28,745 bases of DNA from a virus: the IMG/VR virus record IMGVR_UViG_3300030012_003380, positions 588-29,332 of that record; one strand, written 5' to 3'. The position numbers were made by a program, and so were the translations under genes. The notes under the pieces were generated by a model. That model made no database searches and was not told the DNA's origin. It was given only the letters and a program-made list of their open reading frames with translations. Shown here one piece after another: positions 1 to 10,100 of the stretch (positions within the stretch are counted from its first letter, which is position 1; each line of letters begins with the position of its first letter).

Positions 1-1110
1 TTTACTTTTTCTGGAAGATTGACATATATTTCAAATGGTGTTGATGTTGATATTACAAATAATGTGTCACTCATAACAACTAGACAGTCCTCTGAAAATG
101 GAGATTCAATTGAATCTATTGATAATATTAAATATCTTGCTCCAAGAGTTTATGCATCGCAGTACAGAGCAGTTACACCTAATGATTATAAGAGTTTAAT
201 ACCCTTCCTATATCCAAATATTGATTCGGTTAGTGCTTACGGAGGTGAAGAACTTGATCCACCTGAATTTGGTAAGGTTTATATTACGGTAAAACCCAAA
301 AATGGTGAATTTTTATCGGCTGTAGCAAAAGATTCAATTAAAAATGACTTAAAGAAGTATACGGTAGCTGGAATCAAGCAAGAATTTCTAGATTTGATGT
401 ATTTGTATGTTGAATACAACTCAACTGTTTCATATGACTCAGGATTTATTGCTGATAAGTTAAATTTGCAAACTAGAATACAATCTGCGATCCAATCTTA
501 TGCGAGATCATCAGATATTAACTCTTTTGGTGGAAGATTAAAATATAGTAAGTTACTTTCTCAAATTGATAAGGTTGATACTGGAATAACTTCAAATATT
601 ACAACTCTTATAATGAGAAGAAACTTAATTCCAGCATACAATACAGTTGCAACATATGAAACTTGTTACGGAAATCAATTTCATGCTGATTTAGAGGGAT
701 TTAACATTCGTTCCTCTGCATTTAAACTTGAATCCGTCGATGGAGATGTATTTTTAACAGATTTTCCAAATAATGATCAATTAACAGGAGTTATTAAATT
801 CTTTAAAGTTGCAAATGGAGTAATTACTTTCATAAACAATAATGCAGGTACTGTAGATTATGTAAAAGGTGAAGTAATATTATTTCCAGTAAATATTTCA
901 TCAACAACTTTAACAAATCGTATTGAAATTGAAGTTACTCCTGAGTCAAATGATATTGTGGCAAAAGAGAATCTTTATATTGTGCTAGATACTACAGGAA
1001 ATAGTAAATTAAACCTATTAGAGGATGTTCTTGTTTCTGGTTCAAATATATCAGGAACTAATTACATACCACCCTCTAGTTTCATTAGTAATAAAAAATA
1101 TACAAGATAA
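1..1110 (+). CDS. gp6: Baseplate wedge protein gp6, C-terminal part (5' truncated by window edge)
   Basis: In T4, gp6 forms the dimeric ring that holds the six baseplate wedges together. The reading frame is open from base 1, so the gene starts upstream; the first in-frame TTG at 19 is not a credible start. About 369 residues are present, against roughly 660 for complete T4 gp6. The recognisable signature is at window residues ~56–100: an RAVTPNDYK segment, then SVSAYGGEELDPPEFGKVYI and a VKPKNGEFLS strand. This matches the gp6 pattern RxVTxxDY…WGGE…DPPxxGKVfisv. The C-terminal half is beta-rich without other motifs. The giant gene follows after a 3-base gap, so the two are very likely co-transcribed and co-translated. 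I see the motif directly; assignment to gp6 rests on it and on the position upstream of gp7/gp8-type genes. Confidence 0.9.
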   Translation, partial: FTFSGRLTYISNGVDVDITNNVSLITTRQSSENGDSIESIDNIKYLAPRVYASQYRAVTPNDYKSLIPFLYPNIDSVSAYGGEELDPPEFGKVYITVKPKNGEFLSAVAKDSIKNDLKKYTVAGIKQEFLDLMYLYVEYNSTVSYDSGFIADKLNLQTRIQSAIQSYARSSDINSFGGRLKYSKLLSQIDKVDTGITSNITTLIMRRNLIPAYNTVATYETCYGNQFHADLEGFNIRSSAFKLESVDGDVFLTDFPNNDQLTGVIKFFKVANGVITFINNNAGTVDYVKGEVILFPVNISSTTLTNRIEIEVTPESNDIVAKENLYIVLDTTGNSKLNLLEDVLVSGSNISGTNYIPPSSFISNKKYTR

Positions 1111-1113
1111 GAA

Positions 1114-4100
1114 ATGTCTGATAAAAAAGTCAAAATTTCAAATATTCTAGGTAGTCAAATACCAGATTTTATACAAGCAGATAATCCACTTTTTAAGGAA
1201 TTTTTAACTCAATATTATGAGTTTGAAGAACATGAATATGGAACAACAGATTTAGCTGATCATATTTCATCACTTAAAAAAATATCTACTGTTGCAGACA
1301 TTTCTTTAGTTGAAAAACAGACAATTAATGCACCAAATAGTAATGCACCAGAATCTCCAATTATTTTATCATCTTTAATTTATGCGTATGATGATACAAT
1401 TAATGTAAATGAAACTACTGGGTTTCCAGAAAAATATGGTTTATTAAAAATTGATAATGAGATTATCACATATACTGGAAAAACTGAAACATCATTTACA
1501 GGATGTATTCGTGGATTTAGTGGCATTTCAGCAATTAAGACTGAAGGTAATCCAGAATTTTTAACATTTAGTGATACTGACGCATCCGCACATGCTGAAA
1601 ATTCATTAGTTGTTAACTTAAGTTTTCTTTTTGTAACTGAATTTTACAAAAAATTTAGAAAAAACTTTTTGCCTGGTTTAGAAGGGAAAAGTTTTTCTTA
1701 TGGTTTAAATGTAGAAAATATTTTATCGAGAGCAAGAGATTTTTACAGTTCAAAAGGAACAGATACCTCCTTACAAATTCTTTTTCAAGTTCTTTATGGC
1801 GAACAGGTTGAAATAATTAAACCTTTTGATCAGACAATTAGACCTTCAGAGTCTGAATGGGATGTAACCGATGATATTGTGGTTGAAGTTCTTTCTGGTG
1901 ATCCTTTAAATTTAGTTGGAGTTAAAATATATCAAAATTCTTTTACAAATCCAACTGCAAGTGGTTCAGTATCAAATGTAACCACTAAACTTTTAGGAGA
2001 TCTTAGGTATTATAAAATATCTTTCTCAAAAGGAACAATAGAAAATAAATTTAATATTTCAACCAAAACAAAAGTAGTTGATACAAATTCATCAACAGAA
2101 GTTCTTTCTGTTGATTCTACTATTGGATTTGGTGAAACAGGAAATTTTTACTATCCAGATGCGGACAACATTTACACACTAGCTGAATATACATCTAAAT
2201 CAAGTAATCAATTTTTTGGGTGTACTGGTGTGTCTAGACTTTTAAGTGAGTCTGATCCAATTATTGATACTAATTTTGTATATGGGTATGAAGATAATGA
2301 TTTGACTAAAATTTGTATAATGAGAATAGTTGGATCTATTTCTGGTGCAGCAGATAACGCTAGTAATACTAAGTATTTTGATATTAATGATTCTATTAGA
2401 GTTAAGCATTTAGGTGAAAAGTATGATATATCGGATAAAAAATTTAATACATGGTTTTATAATAACTTATCATACACTGAAGTACATCAACATCAAGCTG
2501 GATCTAAGACTTTTGAAACATTAGTAGAACACTTTTTAAAAATAGGTGATATAGTAGATGTTATCTTTAAGGATACGAAAGGATTAATAGTAGAAAATGC
2601 AATAGTTTCTGATGTTTATAGTTCAACTCGTTTTCTTATTAGTGGTGGAGTTGAATTAAATTCAATAGTTTTTGGTGATTATATTATTAAAAAGAAACTA
2701 AATTATGCATCATCTAATTTTGGAATCACTTCATTACTATCAAACATACAAAATTCATTTTCCGATGTAGATAAAAATACATACGTTGCTTTTTCTGGAT
2801 ATCCTTCTTTTGATACTCAAACTACAAATAGATCAAAATCTGTTGTTTCTTCAGGAATCAGCACAAATGCAAGTACAATTACAGTAAATAATCATAATTT
2901 TATAAATGGTGAAAGAGTTTATATGTCAATTTCTGCTAATTCTGGAATTAGTGGAAGTGTAAGTGGATACTTTTATGTAAATGTTGTTGATAGCAATACT
3001 ATAAGGTTAGCACTGAACTTATCAAACTTATACAATAACATTTTTGAAGGAATAAAGTATAATGGCATTGGTTCTGGAACACATAATATAATACCAGCTT
3101 CATTATTTGATGGTGAAAAATTAGTAAATCAAAATAATTTTAAAAGAATTTTTAAAAACCCACAAATAGTAAAAAATAATAATAGTATAAGTGGCCCAAT
3201 TGGTGTTTCATTAAATGGTATAGAGTATCACTCACCTATTTCTGAAGATGCTGTTTTTTACGGTCAGATAGATGAATTAGAAGTTTTAAATTCTGGAAAA
3301 GATTTTAACGTTGTAAATCCACCTACAATATTAATTACAGATGACACTGGAAGCGGTTGTGAGGCACATGTAAATTTTTCAGGTAGTTTATCTGAAATTA
3401 TAGTAAATGAAGGTGGATTTGACTATTCTGATACCCCTTCTGTTAAAATAATAGGTGGTAATGGAAATGGTGCTGTCTGTGAAGCAAAAATGAGAAGTTT
3501 TACTCATAGTAAAACATTTACCGAATTTGATATAAATTTAACAAACAATACTTTAGATGGTGATCATAGATTTTTAAATGGTGAAGAAGTCACATATATT
3601 GCTACAGGATCTCCAATCGGAATTGATACTAATACTAGTGTTGCTAGTGTTGGATTTAGCACTGATTTATTATCTTCGGGAAGTAACTATTTTGTTTCAA
3701 AAATTGATGCAAATACTTTTAGGTTAGCAACCACTAAAGATAAAGCTATATCTAGAACTAATTTAATAGAACTAATTGATAACGGAACTAGAACTCACAC
3801 TTTCAGATCCAATAAAGTTAGAAAAATTATTGATAGAATAGTGGTTAAAAACGTTGGTTCGCTCTATTCAAATCATAAAATTTTAGTAGATTCCCAATTA
3901 TACCCTCCATCTAATAAGGAAAATTTATTTAAAACATTCGTAGGTATAAACACATTTAATAATTACATATATGCTAAAAATCATAATTTTAGTAATGGAG
4001 ATTTAATAGAATATCTTTGTAATGATACTGTTATTTCTGGATTATCAGTATCTAAACTTTATAAGATAACAGTTATTAATGACGATAAATTTAAATTAAG

Positions 4101-7100
4101 TGAAGCAGGAACTGCAGAAAATATATCTAATTTAGATTATGATAGAAAAATATATGTAAATTTAGGTAGCGTTGGAGTTGGAACTCATACATTTAAGTAT
4201 CAGGATATTGAAGTTAAAATTGATGGTAAAGTTTCTGTAGGAACAACAGACTCAATTCCAAATTATTATAAAGCATCTGCAAAAGCAATTGTGAAAGGTG
4301 GGTTAAAAAATATTTTTGTTAAAGATGGTGGTATTAAATATGGGGTTACAAATGTAGTAAATTATTTACGTACACCTAACATAAAGTTGTTAACTGGTAG
4401 AGATGCTCAGATAACACCAATAATTTCTGAAGGGAAAATATCTGATATTGATATCGTAAACTCTGGATCTGAATACACAACACCACCAGAACTTGAAGTT
4501 GTGGGAGTTGGTGGAACTTTTGGAACTACTGGACAGTTTGCTAAATTAGAATCAGTTGTATCTAATGGAAAAATTATAGGTGTTAATATAATAGCAAAAG
4601 GAACTGGATATGATGCTAATGATACAATAATAAAAGTGATTCCATCTGGATCTGAAGAAATTATTGGATCTAAAGTTCATGAATGGAAAGTAAATTTAGT
4701 TGAAAGGTATAGATATGCTTTAACTCTAGATAATTCAGAATTACTTCAAGTAAGATCAACATCAGCAACCAATAAAAATAAAATATGTTCTTTATATCCA
4801 CCAAAAAAATATCGTCGTTTACTTAGAGATAATATAACTGATAATTTCGTAGAATCAACCACAAATCACTCTAAAATACTTGGATGGGCATATGATGGAA
4901 ATCCAATTTATGGCCCTGTTAGCACAAATAATTCTGGAATAACTACGTTTATGCAATCAAGTTATTCTGTTAAAGTTATTTCAGATAATAATTTAAGACC
5001 ATCGGGTTATCAAAATGGATATTTCATTCAAGATTATGTTTATGATGAAAGTGGTGATTTAGATGAACATAATGGTAAATTTGTAAAAAACTCAGATTTT
5101 CCAAATGGAACATATGCATATTTTTCAACAATTGACAATCTTACAAAAGAACCATCATTTCCATATATTACATTTTTACATCGTAATGCTACAGATGAGT
5201 TTAATTACAATATCAATAAAGTTCAATCAGATAAAATTTTAAATACTGGTGAGTATAAACGAAATGTAACTCATCTGGGATTAGATGATGTATTTAGATC
5301 ATATCCTTTACTTCAAGATCCTTTAAAATCAGAAGCAGTAGTTAAAGTTGATGGTGTTGATTCTTCAACAGTTAAAAAAATATCTGTTATTGAATCTGGA
5401 ACAGGATATAAAGTTAATGATAAAATAAATTTCAATGATCCAACTATAAATGCTAGTGTAGAAGAGGTTATAGGTAAAGCGATAATATCAATTGGAACTA
5501 CCAATACTGTAGTTGATAATTTAATATTTTCAATTCTCAATGATAAGGTAACTGGTGTGTCTACCGTGCCTCATGGATTATCTTCAGGAGATATTGTAGA
5601 AATATCTGGAATATCTTCAACAAATTATAAAAATATTGAGGGAGTTAAAACTATTGGTGTATCTACAGTAGTTTCTAGTTTATCTGAATCTATGCCAAAT
5701 AGTGGAATTACAACTTTTGTTACATTTTTTGATTCTACAATTAATAGGAAATTTAATATTGATGATGTAATTAAAATTGATTCTGAGCAATTCTTAGTTA
5801 TAGATCATGATGACGTTAATAACAAACATAGACTTCGTAGAGCACATAATTCAACTACTGCTACATCTCATAATGCTGGAGCATTAATTACTAGACTAGA
5901 AACAGAATTTACATATCAAATTTCTAAAAAAATTGAAAATAGGAATATTCAGTTACCCAAAAAACAATATTTTCAAGCAGAGAGATCAGTTGGCATTGGA
6001 ACTACAGTCACAAATGTAGTTGTTGGATTTGTTGGAATTTCATCTATCAATAAATCAATCCCACCAGGAGCAATATATCTACCAAATCATCCTTTCCAAA
6101 ACGGAGATGAGGTATCATTAGTATCAATAGGATCTACAATTAAAGCATCTAGTAGTGATACTTTATCACCTGATTTTGATTTGGCTGATTTTAATAAACT
6201 TTACTGTATTAGAATAAACAATTTGTATGTTGGATTAGCAACTGAAAAAACAGGATTTATTGAAAATCGTGTATTTTTTAAAGAAATTTTGACTGAGGAG
6301 GGAGTTACTAAAGAGGACGATAATAGTATAGAAATTATTACAGACAATCTTTCTGGATCTTTAAGGAGAGTAAATGGAACTGTAACTGTTGCAACTGCAA
6401 CAACCACAGGTCAACAACATGATTTATCAGTAAATGATAATTTCAGATTACATGTTACATCGAATAAAACTCAAACTTTTGATTTAAGATATAATGAAAA
6501 TATTAGAAAATTAGTTGTAAATCCAATAACATTTGCTGATACATCAATTGGTATAGGAACTACATCATCAAAAATATCTCTTGATGATCATGATTTTGAA
6601 ACTGGTGATTTAATTGTATATAATTCAGCAACTCCAGCTAATCCTTTAGTTGATAATAGAGTTTATTATGTCGTAAAGGATTCTAAAGATACTATAAGAT
6701 TAGCAGAAAATTCTTTTGATATATTGACATTTCCGTACAATTACATCACACTTGAAACAAATGGTGGATCTGAACATAAAATATCAAAAATAAACCCAAA
6801 ATTATCAATATACAAAAATAATACAATTGAATTATTAACTTCTGATCCAAGTTTGAATGATTTTGATATTGAATTTTTCATAGATAATAATTTTAAATCA
6901 AGATATGATAGTGATTTAATCACAAAATCTGATGATAAAATTACTATATCGGTTACAGATCAATTGAGAAAAGAATTTTACTATAAAATTGAAGGAAAAA
7001 ATTCAAATATAATTAAAACATTATCCTTTGCTGTAGATGAAAGAGTTCCAAATCACTCACAAATAAATGTAATTGATTCTAAGTTTAATAAAGAATTTAG

Positions 7101-10100
7101 AGTAACAGGAATTGGCACGAATATATTCAAATTTAATCCAACTGGAATTGCAGAAACTAGTTTATACGATTCCACAGGAATATCAACTGTTTTTTATTCA
7201 ACAAAATCCACTAATGAAATAGGTGGGATACATTCAATAAAAATATTAAATAAAGGTTTTAATGTTACTGATTTACCTATAATTACATCTATAGACACCA
7301 TCAACGGTCAAAATTCTATTCTAAATGTAGAATCAGATAATATTGGAAGTATTAATAGTACTCAAGTTTTTAATCAAGGATTAGAGTTTTCTCCAGACCA
7401 TACATTGAAACCAAAAGCAGATAGTAATGTTATTTTAGAATTAAAAAATATATTTACACTTGAGAATGTAGGTATTGTTACTGGAGGATCCAATTATACA
7501 AGTCCACCAAAAGTAATTGCAATTGGAAAACCAAATATAGTCGCACAGACATCTCTAAATGGAACTTCAGTAAACAAAATTAAAATTTTAACTAATGATA
7601 GTGGATTATCAGAAGATCTTAGAATTGTCCCAGTATTAAATTCTAATGGTGTTGGTATTATAAGTGCATCAACAGATTCTAATAAAACAGTTTTACTGGG
7701 ATTAAGGGCACCGATTCCAGATGTTGGTAATCAAAGTGGATTTTTTAATAGTGGTGGATCTTTCCCATTTGAAATAGGTGATGAAATATTTGTCGAAAAT
7801 GTTAAAACTTTAGATGGAATTAATGGTTATGATTCAAGCACTTATGATTATGCTTATTTTACAGTCACTGCTGTTAATCAAACAGCTGGAGGAGAATCTA
7901 TTAGTTATTCTATAGTTGGATTAGGTTCAACTGGTGGGAAATACCAATCAGAAAATAATTTTGGTAGAGTAATTAAAAAATCAGATTTAGCTGAGTTTTC
8001 ACCACAATTTAGAAAATCTTCTTTTGCTGATAAGGAAGTAGTTCAAATTGTTAATAAAAATATTACAGGAACAGTTGCAGAAAATGGTTGGGATCCTATA
8101 TCACAAACATTAAAAGTATTTGATGTTACTGGAGATTTCTCAAAAGAAGATTCTATAATAGGTAAAACAACTAATAATAAAGCAACTGTAACCAATCAAT
8201 TTAAATTTGATTTCGATTTAAATGTTGATGCAACAGCAAATAATATTAATAGTTGGAAAGATGATATAGGAAAATTAAATTTAGATATTCAAAGATTGCA
8301 TGATAATGATTACTATCAAAGATTTTCATATTCAATTAAAGGTGGAGTCCCATTTAATACTTGGAAAGAAGCAGTTAATAGTTTAGATCATGTAGCTGGA
8401 TTTAAAAATTTCTGTAATTTAGGTATTACATCTGCCGCACAGCATACTTTAAATTCAGATGGTGAAATTGTATTTGAAGTTGACATTGATGCAGAAGCTT
8501 CTGTTCATGAAAAATTCTATTATGATATGGTAAGTGAGGATACTGATGATCCAGATTTATCAAAATTAGTTGTTTTCCAATCAAAAGTCATAACTGATTA
8601 CAATGAATCAAGAACCAATAAAGTTTTATTGATAGATGATATAAGTTCTCAATTCACAGGAATAGTAACTAGCACTGGTGGTGGTGTTATTGGAACTTCA
8701 ATTTTTAAAGTATTTACAGGAGGAGATCCATTATTCCACAAAGAATTCAATCCATCATCTGGAATTTCAACAGACACACATAAAATTACAATATCAAGAC
8801 ATAATTTTAATACTGGTGAAGAATTATTATATAAACCACAGACTGGTCAATCGTCTATTGGAATCGCTAATACATCAGATACTAACGCTGGTATTGCTGC
8901 AACAACATTATTACCATCAACTGTTTTTGCAATAAGAGACGATGCAGATAATATTAAGGTAGCAATTTCTGCTACTTTTGCATCTTCTGGAATTGCAGTT
9001 TCATTTACTGATATAACTGGCATTGGTACGCAACATATTTTAACTGTTCCATCTGAAAATGCTACTATTAGATCATTAATTAGTATTGATAATGTTATTC
9101 AAAGTCCTGTCGGCATAACAACAGTCATATCTGTTAGTTTATCAACTCAAGTTGGAATATCAACTGATATTGTATTTTTAAATGATACTTCAAAGATTGC
9201 TGGCAAATCCTTATTAAAAATTGAAGATGAAATATTAAAAGTAAATTTAGTAGGTGTTGGATCTACTAATGGTGGAGTAATACCAAATTCTTTAAATGTA
9301 ATTAGAGGACAAATGGGAACTGTTGCTGCAGCACACACAGTTGGTGCAGCAGTCACCGTATTAAAAGGTGATTATAGGATAAATGAGGGAAAAATATATT
9401 TTTCTGAAGCACCTTACGGGCCTACAGGTAATACTGGTATCACTACATTTTCTACATTTTCTGGAAGATCTTTCTATAGATTAGATTACACTAATAACAA
9501 AATTATTGATGATATATCTGATAGATTTGATGGATCAACAGATAAATTTAACCTAACAACTAATGGTGTTCAGTTATCAGGTATTAACACTAGTTTTGGT
9601 GCTATTTTAATTAACAACATTTTTCAAAATCCCCATTATGGTGATGTTGGTAGTGTTTCTGAGTCAGATTATGAAATGACTGGAACTGGAGAAAAAATTG
9701 ATTTTACTGGAACTTCTGGTAATAAAGATCTACCTAGAGGTGGAATAATTAATGAATTTGATGTTGGTGTTGGAACTGGATATCAAGTTCCTAGAAAAGC
9801 ATTATTTAGTGCTGTAGTATCAAATTCTGGAACTATTTCAACTGTAGGTATACTCACTGGAGGTTCTGGATATATAACACCACCTATAATTTCAATTGCA
9901 TCTAGTACTGGTTCTGGTGCTACAATTGAGGCTTCAATTACTGCTGGAATAGTTACATCTTTAAATTTATCAAATGCTGGATCTGGGTATAGTAATACAG
10001 GGATAAGCACTGGATTGAATTTTGTAACTGCTCCATTACCAAGTCCTTATAAAAATATACCACTATCAGGTGGAAGTGGATCTGGTGCAAAAATCGATGT

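Noticed and set aside
8678-8935. An 85-codon plus-strand frame in another phase inside the giant gene
   Set aside because: Leu/His/Gln-rich translation typical of an out-of-frame reading; overlaps conserved repeat modules of the real frame.
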